DNA from: Microbacterium algeriense
GTDB taxonomy: Bacteria > Actinomycetota > Actinomycetes > Actinomycetales > Microbacteriaceae
Direction: 5' to 3'
DNA length: 64,000 nt
Assembly: GCF_008868005.1 (NCBI RefSeq)
Contig: NZ_WAAO01000001.1
Span: forward strand, 806,001 to 870,000
The translations under genes and the position numbers were made by a program. Below the pieces are notes generated by a model, which saw only the letters and a program-made list of their open reading frames with translations, was not told the DNA's origin and made no database searches. Shown one piece after another: positions 17,104 to 25,061 of this stretch (position 1 is the stretch's first letter; every line of letters starts with the position of its first letter).

Positions 17104-18150
17104 TCAGGGGCGGTGACCGGCCGGTCTGCCCTCGGTGCTCGCGCGCTCCAGTAGCTGATGCGAGAGCGTGAGCGACCGCGGGGGAGCGGAGCGGTCGTCC
17201 ATCCGGGACTCCAGCAGTCCCAGCGCTGCGACGGCGAACGCGCGCCGGTCGAACGCGACCGAGGTCAGGGCGGGAGAGGTGTACCGCGAGAACTCCACGT
17301 CGTCGAAGCCCGTCACGATCACGTCCTCCGGGACGCGGATCCCTTTGTCGTGCAGGGTGTGCAGCGCACCGAGAGCCAGGGAGTCCGTGAAGGCGACGAT
17401 GGCGTCGAAAGGCACGCGCCGGGAGAGCAGGGTGCGCACGGCATCCGCGCCGCCGTCCATCGACCACGGCAGCCGGTTGATCTCCAGCGCCGGGTCCCGG
17501 GCGATCCCCGCCTCACGCAGCGCATCGTGCACGCCTTCGAGGCGCAGCCGGCTCGTGGCGGTGGCGACGGAGGGATCGTCGTCGGCGCCGACGACCGCGA
17601 CACGTGTGGCTCCGCGGGACAGCACGTGGCGGGTCGCATCGGCCGCAGCGCGTCTGCTGTCGATGCGCACGTGATCCGCGCGGTTCTGCTCGACCTCGCC
17701 GATCACCACCAGCGGCGGCAGTCGATCGGCGTACTTCAGGACGCTGTCCTCCAACCGGATCGGGTTGAGGATGAGGCCGTCGACCAGGTGCGCCCGCGCC
17801 CGCGAGACCAGCTCCTTCTCGCGTTCGGGTTCCGTCGCGGTCTCCTCGATCTGCACGGCCAGGCCCCGCTGGTGCGCGGCCTCGACGATGCGGTGCACGA
17901 GCTCGGCGGAGAAGGCGGTGGCCAGGTCCGGGAGTGCGACGGCGATGATGCCGGAGCGGCCCTTGCGCAGACCCCGGGCGTTGAGGTTGGGCACGAAGTC
18001 GAGCTGTGCCATCGCGGACTCGACCTTGGCGCGCGTGCTCTCATTGACCGGGACGGTGCCGGTGACCACGTTCGAGACCGTCTTCGGCGAGACTCCGGCC
18101 AGCGCCGCGACATCCTTCATCGTGGCGCGGGGCGGCGGCGTCGCGGTCAT
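17104..18150 (-). CDS. LacI-family regulator of the GH51 uptake operon
   Basis: The 348-residue protein has the DNA-binding head TMKDVAALAGVSPKTVSNVV, hinge GLRKGRSGIIAVALPDL and effector domain with VAVVGADDD, AIVAFTDSLALGALHTL and VIVTGFDDVEFSRYTSP. It is encoded directly upstream of the arabino-oligosaccharide binding protein, same strand, with the operator at 17043 between them, and most likely represses that operon. Its own promoter region carries the related site at 18188, suggesting autoregulation and shared control of the divergent alditol oxidase. Confidence 0.9.
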   Translation of the reverse strand: MTATPPPRATMKDVAALAGVSPKTVSNVVTGTVPVNESTRAKVESAMAQLDFVPNLNARGLRKGRSGIIAVALPDLATAFSAELVHRIVEAAHQRGLAVQIEETATEPEREKELVSRARAHLVDGLILNPIRLEDSVLKYADRLPPLVVIGEVEQNRADHVRIDSRRAAADATRHVLSRGATRVAVVGADDDPSVATATSRLRLEGVHDALREAGIARDPALEINRLPWSMDGGADAVRTLLSRRVPFDAIVAFTDSLALGALHTLHDKGIRVPEDVIVTGFDDVEFSRYTSPALTSVAFDRRAFAVAALGLLESRMDDRSAPPRSLTLSHQLLERASTEGRPAGHRP

Positions 18151-18187
18151 CCGGTCAGCCTAGCGGCGGGCAGTCGGGACGAGGGAG

Positions 18188-18199
18188 TACAACGATGTA
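18188..18199. promoter_or_regulatory. Candidate operator in the LacI / alditol oxidase divergent region
   Basis: TACAACGATGTA keeps the TACA and TGTA ends of the 17043 palindrome, TACATCGATGTA, with one base changed (T to A). It is 38 bp upstream of the LacI start and 30 bp upstream of the alditol oxidase start. Confidence 0.5.
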
Positions 18200-18228
18200 G
18201 ACCTCCAGACCGTGGCTATCATGGCGCC

Positions 18229-19488
18229 ATGACCACCGAACGCAACTGGGCGGGCAACCTCACGTACCGCGCCTCGACGATCGCCCACCCGGAATCGATC
18301 GACGACCTCAGCGCCCTGCTCGCTGCGGGCGGACCCGTGCGCCTCCTCGGTTCGCGGCACTGCTTCAACGACATCGCCGACACGGACGGGACGCTCGTCG
18401 CGCTCGACCGGCTGCCGTCCGTCTTCGAGGTCGACCCGACCAGGACCTCCGTGCGCGTGTCCGGGGCCGCCAGGTACGGCGACATCGCCCCGCGGCTCGA
18501 GGCCGAGGGGCTCGCGCTCGCCAACCTCGCCTCGCTGCCGCACATCTCGGTCGCCGGCGCGATCGCCACCGGCACCCATGGCTCGGGCGACGCGATCGGC
18601 TCCCTCGCGAGCGCGGTCCGAGCGCTGACGATCCTGACCCCCGCGGGTGAGACGCGCACGCTCGCTCGGGGCGACGACGACTTCGACGGTGCGGTCGTCG
18701 GCCTCGGTGCGCTCGGCGCCGTGCTGGATGTGACCCTCGACGTCGAGCCGACCTACGAGGTCGCGCAGCACGTGTTCGAGCATCCGGATTGGGACGCGGT
18801 GCTCGCCGAGTTCGACGAGGTGACCTCGATCGGTACGAGCGTCAGCCTGTTCTCCCGGTGGCAACGCACCGACGTCGTCGACCAGATCTGGGTCAAGCAG
18901 CGTCAGCCCGAGGCTCGCGAGGCGACGCGGGAGTCGCTGTTCGAGCGGCTCGGTGCGGAGGCCGCGACGAGCAAGCGGCATCCGATCCTGGGTGTCGATC
19001 CGGTCGCATGCACGGAGCAGCTCGGCGCGGCGGGCCCCTGGCACGAGCGGCTCGCGCACTTCAAGCTCGAGTTCACGCCGTCGGCCGGTGCGGAGATCCA
19101 GAGCGAGTACCTCGTGCCTCGGGCCGACGCCGTCGCCGCGATCCAGGCCGTGCGGACACTCGCGGGGCAGATCGCGCCGCTGCTGCTCGTGAACGAGATC
19201 CGCACCGTGCGCGCCGACGACCTGTGGCTGAGCTCCTCGTACGGGACCGATGCCGTGGGCCTGCACTTCACCTGGAAGCCCGACGAGCCCGCCGTCCGAG
19301 CACTGCTGCCGACGATCGAGGCGGCCCTGCCGGCGACGGCCCGCCCGCACTGGGGCAAGGTGTTCACGCTCGACGCCGACGAGGTGCGCTCCCGCTACCC
19401 CCGGTGGGAGGACTTCGCCGCGCTCGCCGCCCGCTTCGACCCCGCCCGCCGCCTGGTCAATCCCTACCTCGCCCGCCTCGGCCTGTAA
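18229..19488 (+). CDS. Alditol oxidase-like FAD-dependent oxidoreductase
   Basis: The 419-residue protein matches the VAO-family alditol/aldonolactone oxidases in length and motifs: RLLGSRHCFNDIADTDG with His44 in the position that covalently holds FAD in Streptomyces AldO, AGAIATGTHGSGDAIGSLAS in the FAD-binding domain and RPHWGKVF near the C-terminus. AldO oxidises xylitol, sorbitol and other polyols at C1 with O2, releasing H2O2. It has no signal peptide. ATG 18229 is used; ATG 18221 is out of frame. It is divergent from the GH51-operon LacI gene and shares a candidate operator with it, linking polyol oxidation to the pentose regulon. Confidence 0.85.
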   Translation: MTTERNWAGNLTYRASTIAHPESIDDLSALLAAGGPVRLLGSRHCFNDIADTDGTLVALDRLPSVFEVDPTRTSVRVSGAARYGDIAPRLEAEGLALANLASLPHISVAGAIATGTHGSGDAIGSLASAVRALTILTPAGETRTLARGDDDFDGAVVGLGALGAVLDVTLDVEPTYEVAQHVFEHPDWDAVLAEFDEVTSIGTSVSLFSRWQRTDVVDQIWVKQRQPEAREATRESLFERLGAEAATSKRHPILGVDPVACTEQLGAAGPWHERLAHFKLEFTPSAGAEIQSEYLVPRADAVAAIQAVRTLAGQIAPLLLVNEIRTVRADDLWLSSSYGTDAVGLHFTWKPDEPAVRALLPTIEAALPATARPHWGKVFTLDADEVRSRYPRWEDFAALAARFDPARRLVNPYLARLGL

Positions 19489-19492
19489 CCCT

Positions 19493-19553
19493 GCTCCCGT
19501 CGCGATATAACAGCCAAAACCGCCCGGTTTGGCTGTTATATCGCGACGGGAGC
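19493..19553. repeat. Long palindromic repeat, copy 2 (type A, perfect)
   Basis: Two perfectly complementary 26-bp arms, core GTCGCGATATAACAGCC, flank a 9-bp loop. It lies 4 bp after the alditol oxidase stop and before the next LacI gene. This is the best preserved copy in the window. Confidence 0.95.
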
Positions 19554-19579
19554 GGGGGAGAGGGTGGCAACGGGCGGGG

Positions 19580-19593
19580 TGTTCTCGGTAACA
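19580..19593. promoter_or_regulatory. Operator-like site before LacI/ATPase operon
   Basis: TGTTCTCGGTAACA is an imperfect dyad that differs by one base from TGTTCCCGGTAACA at 22253, upstream of the binding-protein gene of the same locus. It lies 31 bp before the LacI ATG. The pair suggests autoregulation plus control of the transporter. Confidence 0.6.
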
Positions 19594-19623
19594 TCCTGGG
19601 AGGGTCGGCCGACGGAGGTGCGC

Positions 19624-20643
19624 ATGGCCAACGTCGGTTCCGACAAGCCCAACATCCGCCAGGTCGCGACGATCGCCGGCGTCTCGCACATGACGGTCTC
19701 TCGGGTGCTCAACGACCACCCGAACATCAAGCCCGACACCCGGCGACGCGTGCTCGAGGCGATCGAAGAGCTCGACTACCGGCCGAACATGGCCGCCCGC
19801 GCGCTCGCCACCCAACGCACGCGTCGCATCGGCGTGATCGTCGAGAGCGCGGTCGCGCACGGTCCGACCAGCATCCTCCGCGCCGTCGAACTGTCGGCGC
19901 GGGCGGCGGGCTACTCGGTCACTCCGATCGCGCTCCACGAGGGCGACGCGCTGTCCCCACAGGAGGCGGTCGACAACCTCGTCACCCAGGGCGTCGACGC
20001 GCTGTGCGTGATCGCCCCGCGATCGTCGTCGGTGGCGGCGCTGCGCCGGATCGCGATCACCGTGCCGATGCTCGTCGTCAAGGCGGATGCCGACCCGACC
20101 TTCCTCACCGTGTCGATCGACCAGCATGCGGGCACGACCCTGGTCGTCGACCATCTCGTCGCCCTCGGTCACCGGGACATCCTGCATCTGTCCGGCCCGT
20201 TGGACTGGCTGGATGCCAGGGCGAGGGAGCGCGCCTTCCATTCGCGGGCCAAGTCGTGGGGCATCCGCGAACGGCCGATCGTTGTCGGCGACTGGTCGGC
20301 CGACTTCGCCTACGACTTCGCGAAGGGCCTCACCCGACTCCCGGAGTACACGGCCGTCTTCGCCGCCAACGACGACATGGCGATCGGCCTCATCCACGGG
20401 TTGCACGACCGGGGTTTCGACGTGCCGACCGATCTCAGCGTCGTCGGCTTCGATGACGTTCCGCTCGCCCGTCACTTCCTCCCGCCGCTCACGACGGTCC
20501 GCCAGGATTTCGGGGCGCTCGGGGTCTCCGTCGTCGAGATGCTGCGGGCCGCGATCGAGGGCCGGGACATCCCCGCGCTGACCCGCATCCCGACCGAACT
20601 CGTCCCGCGCGCCTCCTCGGCCGCGCCGCGGGAGGTGCGATGA
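19624..20643 (+). CDS. LacI-family regulator of the YtfQ-like sugar transporter
   Basis: The 339-residue protein has a LacI head (NIRQVATIAGVSHMTVSRVL, NDHPNIKPDTRRRVL), hinge ALATQRTRRIGVIVESAV and effector domain with AVFAANDDMAIGLIHGLHDR and LSVVGFDDVPLARHFLPPLT. It follows GGAGGTGCGC, which fixes the start at 19624. The stop overlaps the ATG of the ATPase gene by 4 bp, so regulator and ATPase are co-translated. It is close in sequence to the LacI at 28161 (shared SARxAGY and TTVRQDF blocks), suggesting a duplication with related ligands. Confidence 0.9.
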   Translation: MANVGSDKPNIRQVATIAGVSHMTVSRVLNDHPNIKPDTRRRVLEAIEELDYRPNMAARALATQRTRRIGVIVESAVAHGPTSILRAVELSARAAGYSVTPIALHEGDALSPQEAVDNLVTQGVDALCVIAPRSSSVAALRRIAITVPMLVVKADADPTFLTVSIDQHAGTTLVVDHLVALGHRDILHLSGPLDWLDARARERAFHSRAKSWGIRERPIVVGDWSADFAYDFAKGLTRLPEYTAVFAANDDMAIGLIHGLHDRGFDVPTDLSVVGFDDVPLARHFLPPLTTVRQDFGALGVSVVEMLRAAIEGRDIPALTRIPTELVPRASSAAPREVR

Positions 20644-22187
20644 CGCCCGACCGTGGCCTCGAGCCGGTCGTGCGTCTCGAAGGCATCACGGTGGAGTACC
20701 CGGGTACGCGCGCGCTCGACGACGTCGACTTCCGCCTGTTCGCCGGAGAGGTGCACGCGGTCATGGGGGAGAACGCGGCGGGAAAATCGACCCTCGTCGG
20801 CGTGATCACGGGCACACATGCGCCGCAGGCGGGGACCGTCTTCGTCGACGGCGCACCGCGTCGGTTCTCGGGCGTCGCCGACAGCCGAGCAGCGGGTATC
20901 GCGACGGTGTTCCAGGAGGCGCAGCTGAGTCCGAACCTGAGCGTCGCCGAGAACGTCATGCTCGGTCGCGAGCGTCGGGGTCGCCTCGGCATCGACTGGC
21001 GGCGCACCAGGGCGGACGCCGCCGAGGCCCTCGCGAGGCTGGGGCTCGACGACCTCGATCCGAAGACGCCGTTGTCGCAGCTCACGCCCGCCCAGAAGCA
21101 GCTCGTCGCGCTCGCCCGTGCGGTCGTCGACGAGCCGGGTGTGCTGGTGCTCGACGAGCCCACCTCGAGCCTGGATGTCGCGGAGGTCGCGACGCTGATG
21201 CGTGTGATCCGGGGTCTTCGGCAGCGGGGCGTCGCGATCCTGTTCGTCTCGCACTTCCTGGAGCAGGCGTTCGCGATCAGCGACCGCATGACCGTGCTGC
21301 GCGGCGGGCACCTGGTGGGCGAATACGCCACGCGCGATCTGGACCGCGCCGACTTGATCTCGAAGATGCTCGGCAAGGACATCGACAGCCTCAGGGCGCT
21401 GGGCTCGGAGCGCAAGGCGCATCACTACTCGTCCGCAGGGCAGCCCGCGCTGCAGGCGTCGGATGTGGGTCGGCGCGGTGAGCTGGAGCTGATGGACCTC
21501 GAGATCCAGCGCGGCGAGATCGTCGGGTTCGCCGGTCTGCGAGGGTCCGGTCGCTCCGAGGCCGCCTCGCTGCTGAGCGGCGTCGTCCGCGCGGACAGCG
21601 GGACGCTGTGGGTCGACGGCGAGCAGGTGCAGCTGCGCAGTCCTTCGGTCGCCCTGCGGCATCGGATCGCGCTGTCGGCGGAGAACCGCGGCACGCAGGG
21701 TGTCATCGGCGAGCTCACGGCGAGGCAGAACATCCTCCTGTCGCTGCAGGCCCTGCGCGGGTGGTCGCGGCCGCTGTCGCGCGCGGAATCCTCAGCGCTC
21801 GTGGAGACCTACGTCGAGGCGCTGCATCTGGATCCGGCCGACCTCGATCGCCCTGTCGCGCTGCTGTCCGGGGGGACCCAGCAGAAGGTCATGCTGGCCC
21901 GCGCGCTGGCCGTCCGGCCCCACGTCCTGATCCTCGATGAGCCGACCAGCGGCATCGACATCGGCGCCAAGCTCGACGTGCAGCGGCGGATCAGCCAGCT
22001 GGCGGGGGACGGCGTCGCAGTGGTGTTCATCTCCTCGGAGCTCGAGGAGGTCGTACGTCTGAGCGACCGCATCGTCGTGCTGAAGGACCGCGAGAAGATC
22101 GGCGAGCTCAGCAACGGACCGGGTGTGACGGTCGACACCGTCGTCGAGATGATCGCCGCCGAGCTGAGTCATAGCGCCGATCTGTGA
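20640..22187 (+). CDS. Sugar ABC transporter ATP-binding protein (RbsA-like double ATPase), first copy
   Basis: The 515-residue protein has two ABC domains as in CUT2 transporters. Domain 1: Walker A GENAAGKSTL (Ala where GENGAGKST is usual), degenerate signature LTPAQKQLVALARA, Walker B VLVLDEPTSSLD. Domain 2: degenerate Walker A GLRGSGRSEAAS, signature LSGGTQQKVMLARAL, Walker B LILDEPTSGIDIG. It hydrolyses ATP for sugar import. It has no permease of its own: it is fused operonically to the LacI gene and precedes a complete binding protein-ATPase-permease-permease set. A second role, alternate ATPase or recent duplicate, is possible. Confidence 0.88.
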   Translation: MTPDRGLEPVVRLEGITVEYPGTRALDDVDFRLFAGEVHAVMGENAAGKSTLVGVITGTHAPQAGTVFVDGAPRRFSGVADSRAAGIATVFQEAQLSPNLSVAENVMLGRERRGRLGIDWRRTRADAAEALARLGLDDLDPKTPLSQLTPAQKQLVALARAVVDEPGVLVLDEPTSSLDVAEVATLMRVIRGLRQRGVAILFVSHFLEQAFAISDRMTVLRGGHLVGEYATRDLDRADLISKMLGKDIDSLRALGSERKAHHYSSAGQPALQASDVGRRGELELMDLEIQRGEIVGFAGLRGSGRSEAASLLSGVVRADSGTLWVDGEQVQLRSPSVALRHRIALSAENRGTQGVIGELTARQNILLSLQALRGWSRPLSRAESSALVETYVEALHLDPADLDRPVALLSGGTQQKVMLARALAVRPHVLILDEPTSGIDIGAKLDVQRRISQLAGDGVAVVFISSELEEVVRLSDRIVVLKDREKIGELSNGPGVTVDTVVEMIAAELSHSADL

Positions 22188-22196
22188 TCGGTAACA
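22183..22196. promoter_or_regulatory. Possible auxiliary operator overlapping the ATPase stop codon
   Basis: TGTGATCGGTAACA keeps the CGGTAACA half of the sites at 19580 and 22253. It includes the TGA stop of the upstream gene and lies 70 bp from the second site, a spacing compatible with looping. Confidence 0.35.
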
Positions 22197-22237
22197 AACT
22201 CATTCGCGACTGAATCGACTGATTTTCACTGATTCTC

Positions 22238-22267
22238 TTGTGTTCCAGAAATTGTTCCCGGTAACAT
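22238..22267 (+). promoter_or_regulatory. Promoter with overlapping LacI-type operator for the sugar importer
   Basis: TTGTGT (22238-22243) and TAACAT (22262-22267) are spaced 18 bp. The dyad TGTTCCCGGTAACA (22253-22266) covers the -10, so a bound repressor would block transcription. The binding-protein start follows 100 bp later. Confidence 0.5.
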
Positions 22268-22366
22268 CGCCGCAGGACACGCGAAGAAGTGTCCTGCCAT
22301 CACGTCAGGACCTCGACGGTCCGCCCCCGCCGGAGTGACCACCGGCATCTCAAAGAGGAGAGACAC

Positions 22367-23362
22367 ATGTCCGCGAAGAAGCGCACCCGCGTCGCGTTCG
22401 GCCTGGCCGCCGTCGGCGCACTCACCATCGGCCTCGCCGCCTGCTCGACCGGAGACTCCGGCGACGGAGGCGGGAGCTCCGACGAGCTCACCACCGTCGG
22501 CTTCGTCGCCGTCGGCCCCGAAGGCGCCTGGCGCGAAGCCAACGAGCAGAACATCCAGGACACCTTCACCGAAGAGGCCGGCTACGACCTCAAGTACGCC
22601 CCCGCCACCAACCTCGACCAGAAGTCCCAGATCGACGCATTCACGTCGTTCGTCGACGAGGGGGTCGATGTCATCCTGCTCTCCGCCACCGAGGCCTCCG
22701 GGTGGGAGGACTCCCTCAAGCGCGCGCAGGAGGCGGAGATCCCCGTGATCCTGCTCGACCGGGGCATCGAGCCCGATGACGACAGCCTCTACGTCACCCG
22801 CATCGCCCCCGACAACGTCGAGGTCGCCAAGGAGGTCGGCGCGTGGGCCGCGGCGACGTTCCCCGACGGCGGCAACTACGTCGTGCTGGAAGGCCCCGCG
22901 GGCGTGGGCGTCGTCAACGAGCGGAACACCGGATTCGACGAAGGGCTCGGCGACTCCTCGCTCACCAAGCTCGACGCGCAGACCGCGAACTGGTCGGCAG
23001 AAGAGGGCAAGAGCGTCTTCGAGACCATGCTCAAGTCGGCAGGCAACGACATCCAGCTCGTCTTCGCGCAGAATGACGAGATGGGCCTCGGCGCAGCGCA
23101 GGCGGCGGAGGAGGCGGGCCTCGTGGTCGGCGAGGACGTGAAGATCGCCACGATCGACGGCACGAAGAACGCCATGCAGGCTCTCGCCGATGGCCAGCTC
23201 AGCTACGTGCACGAGTACAACCCGCTGTTCGGCGACACCGCGCTCGAGGTCGTCGAGAAGGCGCTCGCCGGCGAAGACGTCGAGTCGTACATCGTCGTGC
23301 CCAGCGAGGCGTTCGACTCGGCCGAAGCCGCCCAGGCCGTGCTCGCGGACCGCAAGTACTGA
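22367..23362 (+). CDS. Sugar-binding lipoprotein, YtfQ/ribose-binding type
   Basis: The 331-residue protein has signal MSAKKRTRVAFGLAAVGALT, lipobox GLAAC and a Gly/Ser linker, then a periplasmic-binding-protein type I domain: TVGFVAVGPEGAWREANEQN, VDVILLSATEASGWEDSLKR, IPVILLDRGIEP, VVLEGPAGVGVVNERNTGF, VFAQNDEMGLGAAQAAEEAG. These blocks resemble YtfQ, the galactofuranose-binding protein, more than ribose binders. AAAGAGGAGAGACAC precedes ATG 22367. Given the araBAD and GH51 genes around it, arabinose or a furanose sugar is the likely ligand. A strong hairpin follows the stop. Confidence 0.88.
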   Translation: MSAKKRTRVAFGLAAVGALTIGLAACSTGDSGDGGGSSDELTTVGFVAVGPEGAWREANEQNIQDTFTEEAGYDLKYAPATNLDQKSQIDAFTSFVDEGVDVILLSATEASGWEDSLKRAQEAEIPVILLDRGIEPDDDSLYVTRIAPDNVEVAKEVGAWAAATFPDGGNYVVLEGPAGVGVVNERNTGFDEGLGDSSLTKLDAQTANWSAEEGKSVFETMLKSAGNDIQLVFAQNDEMGLGAAQAAEEAGLVVGEDVKIATIDGTKNAMQALADGQLSYVHEYNPLFGDTALEVVEKALAGEDVESYIVVPSEAFDSAEAAQAVLADRKY

Positions 23363-23400
23363 TCGAGCACCGACGCCGACGCAGAGCGATCGGGCGTCGG

Positions 23401-23434
23401 GTCCGGGTGGCGCCGCACGAGGCGCCACCCGGAC
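23401..23434 (+). terminator. Strong intercistronic hairpin after the binding-protein gene
   Basis: GTCCGGGTGGCGCC and its exact inverse form a 14-bp stem with a 6-nt loop, 38 bp after the binding-protein stop and 20 bp before the ATPase start. No T-tract follows, so partial termination or 3' mRNA protection is more likely than a full stop; either would raise binding protein relative to ATPase and permeases. Confidence 0.6.
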
Positions 23435-23453
23435 CCCGAACGGAGAGACAGCG

Positions 23454-25061
23454 ATGAACGAAGAAGTGCCCATCGTCGAGATGCGCGGGATCTCGATCGA
23501 GTTCCCCGGCGTGAAGGCCCTCGACGGCGTCGACTTCCGCCTCTTCCCCGGAGAGGTGCACGCGCTCATGGGGGAGAACGGCGCGGGGAAATCGACGCTG
23601 ATCAAGGCGCTGACCGGCGTCTACCGGATCGACTCCGGCTCCATCGTCGTGTCGGGGAGCGAACGCCGCTTCGGCGGGGCCGACGACGCGCAGGAGGCGG
23701 GCGTCTCGACGGTGTACCAGGAGGTCAACCTCGCCCCCAATCTGTCGATCGGCGAGAACGTGATGCTCGGCCACGAGCGGCGGGGGGCGTTCGGCATCAA
23801 CTGGACAGCCACCCACCGGGCCGCGACCGAAGCCCTCGAGCGCCTCGGCCTGGGCCACCTCGACACGCGCAAGCCACTCTCCACGCTGTCGATCGCGCTG
23901 CAGCAGCTGGTCGCCATCAGCCGGGCCATGGCCATCAGGGCCAAGGTGCTGATCCTCGACGAGCCGACCTCGAGCCTCGACGCCGCAGAGGTCGAGGGGC
24001 TCTTCGCGGTCATCCGGTCGGTGCGAGACCAGGGCGTCGCCGTCCTCTTCGTCTCGCACTTCCTCGATCAGGTCTACGCGATCAGCGACCGCATCACGGT
24101 CCTGCGCAACGGACGATACGAGGGCGAGCACCTCACGCGTGAGCTCGACCGCCACGCACTCATCTCGGCGATGATCGGCAAGGACCTCGACACGCTGAAG
24201 TCGCTCGGGGGCAACCGTCGTCGAGAGCCGAGGGACCCCGACGAGAAGCCGCTGCTGTCGGCGGTCGGCATCGCCAGGCGGGGCGCCGTCGAGGCCACCG
24301 ATCTCGAGATCCGCCGCGGTGAGGTCGTCGGGTTCGCCGGCCTCCTCGGGTCCGGACGCACCGAACTCGCCCGGCTGCTGTATGCGGCCGACAAGGCTGA
24401 CGCCGGCACGATCGAACTGCACGGGAGTCCCGTCGATCTCCGTTCCCCGGCAGACGCGCTCCCGCGGCGGATCGCCTTCTCGACCGAGAACCGGCGGGAT
24501 GAGGGCATCATCGGCGATCTGACCGTCCGCGAGAACATCGTCCTCGCCGTCCAGGCGGAGCGCGGCTGGGCTCGGCCGCTGAGCCGCAGAGAGCAGGACG
24601 CGATCGTCTCCCGCTACATCGAGCAGCTGAACGTGCGTCCGGCCGATCCCGATCGCATGATCAAGAACCTGTCGGGCGGCAACCAGCAGAAGGTGCTCCT
24701 CGGCCGCTGGCTCGCCACACAGCCCGAGCTGCTGATCCTCGACGAGCCGACGCGCGGGATCGACGTCGGCGCGAAGGCGGAGATCCAGGAGGCCGTGGCC
24801 GAACTCGCCGAAGACGGCGTCGCCGTGGTGTTCATCTCCTCCGAGCTCGAAGAGGTCGTGCGCCTGTCCGAGCGCATCGTCGTGCTGAAGGACCACCGCA
24901 AGATCGGCGAGATCCAGAACGGCCCCGAGGTCACCGCTCAGGTCATCGTCGATGTCATCGCCGCCCACGGGGTGGATGCCGCCGCCGACACCCTCGACGA
25001 CACGGAGGGCGCCGTGCCCGATAGCATCGCCCCCACGACCCACAAGGAGGCAGCGCGATGA
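23454..25061 (+). CDS. Sugar ABC transporter ATP-binding protein (YtfR-like double ATPase), second copy
   Basis: The 535-residue protein carries domain 1 Walker A GENGAGKSTLIKAL, degenerate signature LSIALQQLVAISRAM, Walker B VLILDEPTSSLDAAE and domain 2 degenerate Walker A GLLGSGRTELARLL, canonical signature LSGGNQQKVLLGRWL, Walker B LLILDEPTRGIDVGAK. It is the canonical ATPase of the importer, coupled by a 4-bp overlap to the first permease. The C-terminal tail of about 30 residues (TLDDTEGAVPDSIAPTTHKE) is acidic and absent from the first ATPase. Start ATG 23454 follows CGGAGAGACAGCG. Confidence 0.92.
   Translation: MNEEVPIVEMRGISIEFPGVKALDGVDFRLFPGEVHALMGENGAGKSTLIKALTGVYRIDSGSIVVSGSERRFGGADDAQEAGVSTVYQEVNLAPNLSIGENVMLGHERRGAFGINWTATHRAATEALERLGLGHLDTRKPLSTLSIALQQLVAISRAMAIRAKVLILDEPTSSLDAAEVEGLFAVIRSVRDQGVAVLFVSHFLDQVYAISDRITVLRNGRYEGEHLTRELDRHALISAMIGKDLDTLKSLGGNRRREPRDPDEKPLLSAVGIARRGAVEATDLEIRRGEVVGFAGLLGSGRTELARLLYAADKADAGTIELHGSPVDLRSPADALPRRIAFSTENRRDEGIIGDLTVRENIVLAVQAERGWARPLSRREQDAIVSRYIEQLNVRPADPDRMIKNLSGGNQQKVLLGRWLATQPELLILDEPTRGIDVGAKAEIQEAVAELAEDGVAVVFISSELEEVVRLSERIVVLKDHRKIGEIQNGPEVTAQVIVDVIAAHGVDAAADTLDDTEGAVPDSIAPTTHKEAAR

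Noticed and set aside
19493..19553. Ordinary rho-independent terminator
   Set aside because: Arms of 26 bp are far longer than needed, lack a T-tract and are repeated almost identically at other loci, so it is listed as a repeat; terminator activity remains possible.
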